Shown one piece after another: positions 6,878 to 14,745 of a DNA stretch of 32,526 nt (within the stretch, counting starts at the first letter, position 1; the number at the start of each line of letters is the position of its first letter). Source of the stretch: CAZMGG01 sp964565715 (GTDB lineage: Bacteria; Planctomycetota; UBA1135; UBA2386); NCBI GenBank assembly GCA_964565715.1, contig CAZMGG010000059.1:1-32526 (forward strand), read 5' to 3'. The notes under the pieces were generated by a model. That model did not search any database, was not told the origin of the DNA, and worked only from the letters and a program-made list of their open reading frames with translations. Both the position numbers and the translations under genes were made by a program.

Positions 6878-8761
6878 ATGCGCCCATTCCTCCTCGCCGC
6901 CGCCGCCCTGGCCGCCCTGTCCGCGATGCCGCCCGCCCAGGACGCCCGTCGGGTCCTGCCCTATCCGATCGACCTGCCGCCGGAGTTCCAGGCGGCGGTG
7001 GCGAACGGCACCCGCACCCTGACCGGGCGCCCCGGTCCGAAGCACTGGACCCACTTCGCCCGCTACCGGATCGCCGCCGAACTGGACCCCAAGGCCGCGA
7101 TGCTGACCGGCGAGCTGACGGTGCGCTGGCACAACCGCTCGCCGGCGCCGATCGACCAGCTCGCCCTGCACCTCTACCACAACATGCTCAAGCCGGGCAT
7201 GCAGCGCACGCGTGACGTCGCCAACACCGACGGCGTGCAGATCAGGAGCGTCGCCGTCGACGGCGGCCAGGTGCGGCCGCAGATCCGCGACACGCGGATG
7301 TACGTCCGGCTCGGCAAGGCGGTGCCGCCGGACGGCGAGGTCGAGCTGCGGATCGAGTGGAGCTTCCAGGTGCCGGTGGCCGGCACCGCGCCGCGGATGG
7401 GGCACGAGAAGGAGGACGTGTTCTACCTCGGCTACTGGTACCCGCAGATCGCCGTGCACGACGACGTCGAGGGCTGGGTGGTGGACCAGTTCCGCGGCAA
7501 CGGTGAGTACTACATGCCGTATGCCGACTACGAGGTCGCGTTCACCGCGCCGGCGGGCTACCTGGTGCGCGCCACCGGCGAACTGCAGAACGCCGACGAG
7601 ACGCTGACCGACAAGGCGCGGCAGGCGCTGCAGCGCGCCGCCGAGACCCGCGAGGTCGTGCACGTGGTCGACCAGGACGACCTGCGGGCCGGCCGGGCGA
7701 CGCAGCCCGGCAAGGACGGCAGGCTCACCTGGCGGTTCCTGGCCGGGAACGTCCGCGACGTGGCGGTGAGCGCCGCCCGCACCTACCTGTGGGACGCCAC
7801 CCACGCGGTGGTGAAGGACAAGCACGGCCCGGGCAAGGACGGCACGGCGATGATCCATGCGGTGTACGAAGCCAACTCCGGCGACTGGGTGCGCGGCGCC
7901 GAGTACGCCAGGCACACCATCGAGTACATGTCGGCGAAGGTGCATCCGTACCCATGGCCGCACATGACCGCCTGCGAGGGCGTGATCGGCGGCGGCATGG
8001 AGTACCCGATGATGACCATCGTCGGCGGCCGGCGGCCGGCGGGGACCATCGCCCACGAGCTGATCCACATGTGGTTCCCGATGCTGCTGGGCAGCAACGA
8101 GAAGCGCTACGCCTGGCAGGACGAGGGCTTCACCTCGTTCTTCACCACGCTGTGCCGGGACGACTTCACCGGCCAGTCCCGGGGTCCGCAGCGCGACATC
8201 ATGGGCTACATCGGCACCGTCCGCCGCGGCGGCGACGCGGCGTGCATGCGGCACGGCGACAGCTACGTCGACGCCAACTTCGGCTTCGCCAGCTACAGCA
8301 AGACCGCGGCGATCCTGCACCAGCTCCGCGGCATGCTGGGCGACGAGGTGTTCTTCGGCGCCTTCCGCCGCTACGCCGCCGACTGGGCCTGGAAGCACCC
8401 GTATCCGTACGACTTCTTCCGCGCCTTCGCCGATCACGCCGGAATGGACCTCGAGGGTTACTTCCGGACCTGGTTCTTCGAGACCTGGCAGCTCGACCAT
8501 GCGGTGGGCGACGTGCGGGCCGCCGCCGACGCCACGGTGGTGCGGATCGACGACCTGGGCCGGGCCATGCACCCCTGCGTGGTCGAGGCGACCTACGGCG
8601 ACGGCCGCACCGAGCGCCAGACGGTGCCGCTGCAGCACTGGCGTGAGCACCTCACGGCGGAGGTGCGGTTCGGCCCCGGCGTCACCGCGGTGGCGATCGA
8701 CCCGGACCTGGTGACCCTCGACGTGCAGCGCGACAACAACGCCTGGCGGGCGGGTCGTTAG
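6878..8761 (+). CDS. M1-family zinc metallopeptidase, exported
   Basis: Protein of 627 residues with an N-terminal signal peptide (MRPFLLAAAALAALSAMPPAQ). The M1 zinc site is complete: His393, Glu394 and His397 in HELIHMW, and Glu416 exactly 18 residues later in WQDEG. The substrate-binding GxMEN motif appears as GGMEY at about 372-376. The fold starts with the aminopeptidase beta-sandwich (ELTVRWHNRSPAPIDQLALHLY). It most likely degrades or trims peptides in the periplasm. The ATG at 6878 is preferred over one seven codons upstream because it gives a standard signal peptide. It follows the glycan genes after 40 bp and is probably a separate unit. Confidence 0.9.
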   Translation: MRPFLLAAAALAALSAMPPAQDARRVLPYPIDLPPEFQAAVANGTRTLTGRPGPKHWTHFARYRIAAELDPKAAMLTGELTVRWHNRSPAPIDQLALHLYHNMLKPGMQRTRDVANTDGVQIRSVAVDGGQVRPQIRDTRMYVRLGKAVPPDGEVELRIEWSFQVPVAGTAPRMGHEKEDVFYLGYWYPQIAVHDDVEGWVVDQFRGNGEYYMPYADYEVAFTAPAGYLVRATGELQNADETLTDKARQALQRAAETREVVHVVDQDDLRAGRATQPGKDGRLTWRFLAGNVRDVAVSAARTYLWDATHAVVKDKHGPGKDGTAMIHAVYEANSGDWVRGAEYARHTIEYMSAKVHPYPWPHMTACEGVIGGGMEYPMMTIVGGRRPAGTIAHELIHMWFPMLLGSNEKRYAWQDEGFTSFFTTLCRDDFTGQSRGPQRDIMGYIGTVRRGGDAACMRHGDSYVDANFGFASYSKTAAILHQLRGMLGDEVFFGAFRRYAADWAWKHPYPYDFFRAFADHAGMDLEGYFRTWFFETWQLDHAVGDVRAAADATVVRIDDLGRAMHPCVVEATYGDGRTERQTVPLQHWREHLTAEVRFGPGVTAVAIDPDLVTLDVQRDNNAWRAGR

Positions 8762-8801
8762 GGCATGGTTGCTGTCCGGTGCGCCGGGCGCGTCGAGCCG
8801 C

Positions 8802-8807
8802 TATCCT
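8802..8807 (+). promoter_or_regulatory. Predicted -10 element of the lipoprotein unit
   Basis: TATCCT lies exactly 10 bp before the ATG at 8818, in C-rich sequence without a ribosome binding site. The sequence 17 bp upstream is not a convincing -35. The distance equals that seen for mqnC and glyS. Confidence 0.4.
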
Positions 8808-8817
8808 GCCGCCCCTG

Positions 8818-9279
8818 ATGAACTGCAGCACCGTGCGCGACACCTGCCCACGCCGACGCAAGGCGGGCGGGCTGCGCCTGCTGGCCCTGCTGCCGCTGGC
8901 CGCCTGCAGCATGATGCTCCCCGAACACCGCCGGACCCTGAACCTGCTCGACGAGCACCTGGCGCCGACCTCGACGGCGGGGAAGGTCGCGCTGGCGCCG
9001 GTGGCGCTGCCGGTGGGGCTGGTGGCCTTCGCCGCCGACCTGGCCGTGGTCCACCCGGTGGCCAGCGTCGACGACGCCTGGGCAGACACCGTCGACCTGC
9101 TGTGGCGGCCACGGGACGAGACCCCGCTGCGCAAGGCCCTGTTCGCGCCGGTGGCGGCCGTGGCGACGCCGTTCGTCCTGGTCGGCGACTGGGCCGGCCG
9201 CTGGCTGTTCCCGATCGCGTCCCGCAGCGAGCCGCAGGTGCCGTCATCGCCGCCCGCGCCGGCGGAGGAGCGCCGATGA
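8818..9279 (+). CDS. Small lipoprotein, paralogue of the next gene
   Basis: Protein of 153 residues of unknown function. A basic start (CPRRRKAGG) leads to the lipobox LAAC (LLALLPLAAC), so it should be exported and lipidated. The mature part contains LPVGLVAFAADLAVVHPVASVDDAWADTVDLLW, which aligns with a similar block in the next gene. A short Pro-rich tail follows. Its stop overlaps the next start (ATGA). The ATG at 8818 was chosen because it places the lipobox at normal distance and follows a -10-like element. Confidence 0.75.
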   Translation: MNCSTVRDTCPRRRKAGGLRLLALLPLAACSMMLPEHRRTLNLLDEHLAPTSTAGKVALAPVALPVGLVAFAADLAVVHPVASVDDAWADTVDLLWRPRDETPLRKALFAPVAAVATPFVLVGDWAGRWLFPIASRSEPQVPSSPPAPAEERR

Positions 9280-10079
9280 GCGCCCGGCCGGCCTGCCTGA
9301 CGTTGCTCCTGACGGCGCTGACGGCCTCGCTCGGCGGCTGCGCCTGGACCCACCGCGAGAACCGGCCGGTCTGGAACTCCTTCGAGCAGCATCTGGTTCC
9401 GGCCGACACCGGCTGGTTCGTGGCGACGCTGCCGGTGACGGTGCCGATCGGCTTCCTCGCCATCGTCACCGACACCTTCGTCGCGCACCCCATCCAGGTG
9501 ATCGACGACGCGGCGGACGACGCCGGCTGGCTCTGGCGGAACGGCCGCCCCGACTTCGCCGGCCGCTACTACAGCGAGATGGCATTCCTGCCGGCCCGCT
9601 GTGTCCTCACGCCACTGTTCTTCACCGCCTCGTTCCTCGGTCGCAGCGCGTTCCACATCGACGAGCCCGACGAGGCGGAACTGGCGGCGCGGCGGGCGAA
9701 GGCGGAGGCCCAGGCCCGGGACCGGCTGCTGGCGTGGCTCGCCGAGATCGCCACGGGTCGCTTCGAGCGCCACGGCCATGCACTGCCGGCGCAGCCCGAT
9801 GCCCGGCTTGCCGCCGCCGCCGAAGGAGCCCTGCGCGCGGCCAACGCGCTCGGCCGCCTGCGCCTGTTCGAACTGGCCATGGGCGCCGATCCCGGGCTGG
9901 GGCTGCCCGATCCCCTCACCGGCCTCGAGGATCCGGACCCCGTGGTGCGCTACGGCGTGCTGCTGGCGCTGCCCGATCGGATCGCGGTGCCCGCGGGCCT
10001 GGTCGAGGCCCTGCGCCAGGACCCGGTGGATTCGGTGCGGACCCTGGCGCGGGGGCGCTGGCACGAGGAGCGGCCGTGA
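9276..10079 (+). CDS. Lipoprotein, longer paralogue
   Basis: Protein of 267 residues with signal peptide and lipobox LGGC (ASLGGC). The block VPIGFLAIVTDTFVAHPIQVIDDAADDAGWLW repeats that of the preceding lipoprotein, so the pair arose by duplication. The C-terminal half (about 135-267) is helical and contains a HEAT-like stretch, DPDPVVRYGVLLAL followed by DPVDSVRTLARG. Function is unknown; it overlaps both neighbours by four bases (ATGA upstream, GTGA downstream), so it is made in step with the WecE-like aminotransferase. Confidence 0.75.
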   Translation: MSARPACLTLLLTALTASLGGCAWTHRENRPVWNSFEQHLVPADTGWFVATLPVTVPIGFLAIVTDTFVAHPIQVIDDAADDAGWLWRNGRPDFAGRYYSEMAFLPARCVLTPLFFTASFLGRSAFHIDEPDEAELAARRAKAEAQARDRLLAWLAEIATGRFERHGHALPAQPDARLAAAAEGALRAANALGRLRLFELAMGADPGLGLPDPLTGLEDPDPVVRYGVLLALPDRIAVPAGLVEALRQDPVDSVRTLARGRWHEERP

Positions 10080-11248
10080 CCGACCAGGTCCGCCAGCGGC
10101 CGAAGGACGAGACCCAGTACCGGGTGCCCTTCAACCGTCCGACGCTGGCCGGTCGCGAGCTGGAGTACATCCGCTTCGCCGTCGAGCGCATGCACGTGTC
10201 CGGCGACGGCCACTTCACCCACGAGGCGCACCGCCTGCTGCGGGCGATCCTCGGCGTGCCGGACGTGCTGCTGACGACGTCGTGCACCCACGCCCTGGAG
10301 CTGGCGGCGATCCTGCTGGAGGTGGGCCCCGGCGACGAGGTGATCGTGCCGTCGTTCACCTTCACCTCGACGGCCAACGCCTTCGCGCTGCGCGGTGCCC
10401 GGCCGGTGTTCGTCGACGTGCGGCCCGACACCCTCAACCTCGACGAGCGCCTGCTGGCGGACGCGATCACGCCCCGCACCAAGGCGATCGTGCCGGTGCA
10501 CTACGCCGGCGTCGCCTGCGAGATGGAGGCGATCCTGGCGATCGCCGGCGAACGCGGCATACCGGTGGTCGAGGACAACGCCCACGGCCTGTTCGGCCGC
10601 TATCGCGGCCGGCCGCTCGGCACCCTCGGCGCGCTCGCCACCCAGAGCTTCCACGAGAGCAAGAACATCTCCTGCGGCGAGGGCGGCGCGCTGGTGATCA
10701 ACGACCGACGGCACACCGAGCGGGCCGAGATCGTCCGGGAGAAGGGCACCGATCGCAGCCGCTTCTACCGCGGCCAGGTCGACAAGTACACCTGGCTCGA
10801 CATCGGCTCGAGCTTCCTGCCCTCCGACATCCTGGCGGCGTTCCTGGTGGCGCAGCTCGAGCAGGGCGAGGCCATCCAGGCCCGGCGCATGGCGATCTGG
10901 AAGGCCTACCAGGAGGGCCTGCGGCAGTGGGCGGGCCAGAACGACGTGCGGCTGCCCACCGTGCCCGCGCACTGCGAACACCCGGCGCACCTGTTCCACC
11001 TGCTGGCGCCCGACCTCGAGCGCCGGCAGGCGCTGATCGCCCACCTCCGCCGGCACGGCGTCAACGCCGTGTTCCACTATCCGCCGCTGCACCTGTCGGG
11101 CATGGGCCGCCGCCTCGGTGGTCGCCCCGGCGACTGCCCGGTGACCGAATCGGTGAGCGATCGCCTGCTGCGCCTGCCGCTCTACCACGGCCTCACCGAC
11201 CCGCAGCTCGCCCTGGTGCTCGACGCCGTCCGTTCGTTCGCCTGCTGA
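10076..11248 (+). CDS. wecE: dTDP-4-amino-4,6-dideoxygalactose transaminase (WecE/RffA type)
   Basis: PLP-dependent DegT/DnrJ/EryC1 aminotransferase of 390 residues. It converts a dTDP-4-keto-6-deoxyhexose to its 4-amino form for surface glycans. Lys196 in SFHESKNISCGEGGAL is the Schiff-base lysine, and this wording is specific for the WecE/RffA branch. TTSCTHALELAA is the cofactor phosphate site, FTFTSTANAFAL matches the family, and VVEDNAHGLFG carries the Asp that contacts the pyridine nitrogen. The GTG start overlaps the upstream lipoprotein stop. Its product may be the substrate of the acyltransferase at 3608, but that link is inference. Confidence 0.88.
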   Translation: MTDQVRQRPKDETQYRVPFNRPTLAGRELEYIRFAVERMHVSGDGHFTHEAHRLLRAILGVPDVLLTTSCTHALELAAILLEVGPGDEVIVPSFTFTSTANAFALRGARPVFVDVRPDTLNLDERLLADAITPRTKAIVPVHYAGVACEMEAILAIAGERGIPVVEDNAHGLFGRYRGRPLGTLGALATQSFHESKNISCGEGGALVINDRRHTERAEIVREKGTDRSRFYRGQVDKYTWLDIGSSFLPSDILAAFLVAQLEQGEAIQARRMAIWKAYQEGLRQWAGQNDVRLPTVPAHCEHPAHLFHLLAPDLERRQALIAHLRRHGVNAVFHYPPLHLSGMGRRLGGRPGDCPVTESVSDRLLRLPLYHGLTDPQLALVLDAVRSFAC

Positions 11249-11257
11249 AGCCCGCCG

Positions 11258-12364
11258 ATGACCGCGACCCGCCGCCACCGCCTGCGCCACCGCCTGCTGC
11301 TGCTGGCCGCCGCCCTGTTCCTGTCGGTGGTGCTGGTCGAGGTCGTGTTCCGCATCGTCGGGCCGCCCGCCGAGTACGCGCCGCCCCGCATCTACACGCC
11401 CACCGGTCAGAGCGTGCCGCTGGCGGAGATCGTCAACTTCACCACCCGCGGCGGCGCGCTCGACCGCTCCGGCCAGGGCCCCCGGGGCCGCCTGCAGCCC
11501 AACCTGCGCCTGAAGTTCGGCTACGACCGTCCGCGCTGGAGCTATTTCGACGCCCAGGGCAGCGTGCCGGTGGTCAACAACAGCCTCGGCTTCCGCGACG
11601 ACGAGTTCCCGCTGCAGAAGCCGCCCGGCGAGTTCCGCGTGCTGGCCCTGGGTGATTCGTTCACCTACGGCTGCGGCGTCCGCCTCGAGGACTCCTGGCC
11701 GCAGCTCGTCGAGGCCGGCCTGCGGGCCGGCGGCAACGCCGTGCAGGTGATCAACTGCGGGCTGGCCTGTGGACCCGGCGCCCGCACGCCGGCCCAGTAC
11801 ACCCCCTGGGTCGAGGCCGATGGCCTGCAGTTCGCGCCCGACCTCGTGATCGTCGGCTTCTGCCTCAACGACATGGGCGATCACGTGCCGATGATCGGCT
11901 TCGTCGCGCCGGAGCGCGAACCGGTGCTCGGCGGCTTCTCCCACCTGCTCGACTGGCTCGTCTGGCGCCAGGCCTTCGCCGCCGCCGCCCGCACCCCGCG
12001 CGACCTGACGCCCCTGGTGACCGGCCAGCCGCAGATGTGGCAGGAGTCGCAGGCGGCCCTGCGGCGCCTCAAGGAGGTCCTGGACAGCAAGGGCATCCCG
12101 CTCGCCCTGGCGGTGTTCCCGATGCTCTCGCAGCTCGACGCCGACTACCCCTACGCCGGCCTGCACCGCCTGGTGGGCGACTTCTGCGCCGAGGCCGGCA
12201 TCCCCTGCATCGACCTGCTGCCGGCCTTCCACGGCCGCGTGGCCGAGGACCTCTGGGTGCACCCCACCGACCAGCACCCCAACGATGTCGGCCACCGCCT
12301 GCTGGCCGACGGCATCCTGGCCTTCCTGCGGCAACGGAACCTCGTGCCCGACCGCCTGCGCTAG
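11258..12364 (+). CDS. Membrane-anchored SGNH/GDSL-type hydrolase, second copy
   Basis: Protein of 368 residues with an N-terminal anchor (RLLLLAAALFLSVVLVEVVF). GDS is at 132-134 in ALGDSFTYGCGV. CLNDMGD is the block-III Asn motif, and HPTDQHPNDVGH supplies the catalytic Asp/His pair, so all SGNH residues are present. The architecture matches the gene at 592, but the sequences are clearly diverged. It begins 9 bp after the WecE-like gene and closes this unit. It converges on the SUMF1-like gene with a 9-bp gap. Likely acts on acylated envelope glycans; substrate unknown. Confidence 0.82.
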   Translation: MTATRRHRLRHRLLLLAAALFLSVVLVEVVFRIVGPPAEYAPPRIYTPTGQSVPLAEIVNFTTRGGALDRSGQGPRGRLQPNLRLKFGYDRPRWSYFDAQGSVPVVNNSLGFRDDEFPLQKPPGEFRVLALGDSFTYGCGVRLEDSWPQLVEAGLRAGGNAVQVINCGLACGPGARTPAQYTPWVEADGLQFAPDLVIVGFCLNDMGDHVPMIGFVAPEREPVLGGFSHLLDWLVWRQAFAAAARTPRDLTPLVTGQPQMWQESQAALRRLKEVLDSKGIPLALAVFPMLSQLDADYPYAGLHRLVGDFCAEAGIPCIDLLPAFHGRVAEDLWVHPTDQHPNDVGHRLLADGILAFLRQRNLVPDRLR

Positions 12365-12373
12365 CCGGCCGCC

Positions 12374-13225
12374 TCAGCGCCGCGGATCGGCCGCCGGCCG
12401 GAAGCCGTAGAAGTCGCTGCGCTCGCCGGGATCGATCGGCATCCGCGTGCTCGGCTCCGGCCCCGGCATCGTGAACCACGACCCGCCCCGCAGCACCTTG
12501 CCCTGCAGGCCGCCGGGCGGGCACGGCGGCGCCACCGGATCCACCGTCACCGCATCGTCGGCCGGATACCGCGCCACCCAGTCACCGGTCCACTCCCACA
12601 CGTTGCCCAGCATGTCGTGCAGGCCATAGGCATTGGCCAGCCGGTTGCCCACCGGCTGCACACCCCGTTCGGCGGCGTTCATGTGGAACCAGGCGTGCTG
12701 CTGCAGCACCGTCTCGTCGCGCCAGGGACCGGCCTCGTCCGGGAGACCGCCGCGGCAGGCGCGCTCCCATTCCGCCTCGGTCGGCAGCCGGTAGCCGTAC
12801 CTCGCGCAGAACGCCGCCGCGTCGTGCCAGTGGACGCCGGTCATCGGCAGGGCGTCGGCGCTGGATGGCGGCACCGGCCCGGGCCACGCGCCGCCGTGCC
12901 GCTCGACGTAGACGCGCCACTGGCCGACGGTCACCTCGGTGTCGGCCAGCAGCCAGTCCCGGCTCAGGCGGACCCGATGCGGCGGCTGTTCGAGGGGCAT
13001 CACCGCGCCGCCCATCACGAACTCGCCGGCCGGCACTTGCACGAAAGTGATGCCGGTGCGCGGATCCCGGCGCTGGCCCGGCCGCACGCTGCCCTGGTCC
13101 TCCCAACCGGCGGGATCGGCCTGCGCCGCCAGGGCCGCCAGCACCGCCGGCGTCGGCCCCGACGGCCCCGGGCAGGCGGCGAGCAACAGCAGCGACAAGA
13201 CCCAGCAACGGCGCATCGGCGCCAT
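12374..13225 (-). CDS. SUMF1/FGE-fold lipoprotein, probably not a formylglycine generator
   Basis: Protein of 283 residues with lipobox LAAC (Cys18 from the first Met; an ATG three codons later is an equally good start). The SUMF1 fold is clear: FVQVPAGEFVMGG, DTEVTVGQWRVYV, RLPTEAEWERACRGG, MLGNVWEWTGDW and VLRGGSW, then YGFRPA. In true formylglycine-generating enzymes the region after RGGSW carries the two copper-binding cysteines. Here that stretch (FTMPGPEPSTRMPIDPGERSD is its heart) has none, so oxidation of sulfatase cysteine is unlikely. A structural or binding role on the cell surface is more plausible. It is divergent from glyS. Confidence 0.85.
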   Translation of the reverse strand: MAPMRRCWVLSLLLLAACPGPSGPTPAVLAALAAQADPAGWEDQGSVRPGQRRDPRTGITFVQVPAGEFVMGGAVMPLEQPPHRVRLSRDWLLADTEVTVGQWRVYVERHGGAWPGPVPPSSADALPMTGVHWHDAAAFCARYGYRLPTEAEWERACRGGLPDEAGPWRDETVLQQHAWFHMNAAERGVQPVGNRLANAYGLHDMLGNVWEWTGDWVARYPADDAVTVDPVAPPCPPGGLQGKVLRGGSWFTMPGPEPSTRMPIDPGERSDFYGFRPAADPRR

Positions 13226-13260
13226 GTTGCCGGCCCGCCCGGCCCGCGGGAAGCCGTTCC

Positions 13261-13289
13261 TTGCCCGCCCCGGGGCCGGCTCTTACCCT
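13261..13289 (+). promoter_or_regulatory. Predicted promoter of glyS, leaderless type
   Basis: TTGCCC (13261-13266), a 17-bp spacer and TACCCT (13284-13289) make a good sigma70-like promoter. The ATG is only 10 bp further on, after an almost pure pyrimidine tract. No Shine-Dalgarno is possible there. This is the clearest example of the pattern in the window. Confidence 0.65.
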
Positions 13290-13299
13290 CCTCGCCCCC

Positions 13300-14661
13300 A
13301 TGGCCAAGGCAGCCCCCGACCTGATGGACAAGATCGTGTCGCTCTGCAAGCGACGCGGCTTCATCTTCCAGAGCAGCGAGATCTACGGCGGTCTCAACTC
13401 CTGCTACGACTACGGCCCGCTGGGCGTCGAGCTGAAGCGCAACGTCAAGGAGGCCTGGTGGCGCGCCATGGTGCAGGAGCGCGACGACGTCGTCGGCCTC
13501 GACTCGGCCATCATCCAGCACCCCAAGGTCTGGGAGTCCTCGGGCCACCTCAAGGGCTTCTCCGACCCCCTGGTCGACTGCAAGCGTTGCAAGGGTCGCT
13601 ACCGCGCCGACAAGCTCGACGACTACACCTGCCCCGACGCCGAGTTCAAGAAGCGCAACGTCGCCGAGTGCCAGAAGCAGGGCCTCTTCACCGACGTCCG
13701 CCACTTCAACCTCATGTTCAAGACCTTCATGGGGCCGGTGGAGGACTCCAGCACCGTGGTCTACCTGCGGCCGGAGACCGCCCAGGGCATCTTCACCAAC
13801 TTCCTGAACGTGGCCAACGCGTCGCGCCAGAAGCCGCCGTTCGGCATCGCCCAGATCGGCAAGAGCTTCCGCAACGAGATCACGCCGGGCAACTTCGTGT
13901 TCCGCACCCGCGAGTTCGAGCAGATGGAGATGGAGTTCTTCCTGCCGCCCGGCGACGACGAGAAGTGGTACGAGTACTGGGTCAAGGAGCGGTTCGGGTG
14001 GTACTCCCGCTTCGGTGTCCGCCCCGAGAAGCTCCGCCTGCGCGTCCACGCCGACGACGAACTGGCCCACTACTCCACCGGCTGCACCGACGTCGAGTAC
14101 GAGTATCCCTTCGGCTGGGGTGAACTCGAGGGCATCGCCAAGCGCGGCAACTTCGACCTCACCCAGCACAGCCAGGGCTGCGGCAAGGAGCAGAGCTTCT
14201 TCGACGAGGAGAAGAAGCAGCACTACATCCCGCACGTGGTGGAGCCGGCGGCTGGCTGCGACCGCACCGCCATCACCTTCCTGATCGACGCCTACGAGGA
14301 GCAGCAGATCGGCGAGGGCGACGTGCGGACGGTGCTGCACTTCCATCCCCTGATCGCGCCGGTCACCGCCGCCGTGTTCCCGCTGGTCAAGAAGGAAGGG
14401 ATGCCGGAGAAGGCCGAGGCGATCGTGCGGGCCCTGCGCGGCGCCGGGATCCGCACCGCCTACGACGAGAAGGGCGCGATCGGCCGTCGCTACCGCCGGC
14501 AGGACGAGGTCGGCACGCCGTGGTGCATCACGGTGGACGGCGAGACGATCCAGAACGGCACGGTCACCGTGCGCGACCGCGACAGCATGCAGCAGGAACG
14601 GGTGCCCGCCGACGATCTCGAGCAGGAACTGCGCCGCCGCATGGCGGCGTGGAAGCGGTAG
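13300..14661 (+). CDS. glyS: Glycyl-tRNA synthetase, alpha2 type
   Basis: Class II synthetase of 453 residues that charges tRNA-Gly. It is the single-chain dimeric type, not the alpha2beta2 GlyQS type. Visible signatures are GGLNSCYDYGPLGVELKRNV near the N-terminus, CKRCKGRYRADKLDDYTC as a metal-binding-like insert, motif 2 FRNEITPGNFVFRTREFEQMEMEFF, and motif 3 GCDRTAITFLIDAY. The C-terminal anticodon-binding domain shows VFPLVKKEG, GAIGRRYRRQDEVGTPWCITVD and VTVRDRDSMQQERV. The length is normal for the bacterial form. ATG 13300 gives MAKAAPDLMDKIVSLCKRRGF, the expected start. Confidence 0.95.
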   Translation: MAKAAPDLMDKIVSLCKRRGFIFQSSEIYGGLNSCYDYGPLGVELKRNVKEAWWRAMVQERDDVVGLDSAIIQHPKVWESSGHLKGFSDPLVDCKRCKGRYRADKLDDYTCPDAEFKKRNVAECQKQGLFTDVRHFNLMFKTFMGPVEDSSTVVYLRPETAQGIFTNFLNVANASRQKPPFGIAQIGKSFRNEITPGNFVFRTREFEQMEMEFFLPPGDDEKWYEYWVKERFGWYSRFGVRPEKLRLRVHADDELAHYSTGCTDVEYEYPFGWGELEGIAKRGNFDLTQHSQGCGKEQSFFDEEKKQHYIPHVVEPAAGCDRTAITFLIDAYEEQQIGEGDVRTVLHFHPLIAPVTAAVFPLVKKEGMPEKAEAIVRALRGAGIRTAYDEKGAIGRRYRRQDEVGTPWCITVDGETIQNGTVTVRDRDSMQQERVPADDLEQELRRRMAAWKR

Positions 14662-14686
14662 ACGGCGCTCAGTTGCCTGCTGCCTG

Positions 14687-14741
14687 CCGCGCCTGACGGC
14701 GCGCCAGCGCAGGCGACCTCGGACCGCGCCTGACGGCGCGG
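14687..14741. terminator. Two copies of a GC hairpin between convergent genes, probable bidirectional terminator
   Basis: The 17-bp sequence CCGCGCCTGACGGCGCG occurs at 14687-14703 and again at 14724-14740. The second copy forms a perfect CCGCGC/GCGCGG 6-bp stem with loop CTGACG; the first makes a 5-bp stem. No T-run follows. The position between the stop codons of two convergent genes fits termination in both directions. Confidence 0.5.
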
Positions 14742-14745
14742 TCGC

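Noticed and set aside
5134..6879. Long open frame of 581 codons antisense to the glycosyltransferase
   Set aside because: At this GC content stop codons are rare in all frames. The translation is Gln/His/Gly/Arg-rich without motifs, while the plus strand gives a clear glycosyltransferase.
6614..8650. Open frame of 678 codons antisense to the M1 peptidase
   Set aside because: It is a shadow of the peptidase codons; the plus-strand protein has an intact HELIH-x18-E zinc site.
13226..13299. Riboswitch or T-box in front of glyS
   Set aside because: The gap is only 74 bp and the promoter at 13261-13289 leaves almost no leader.
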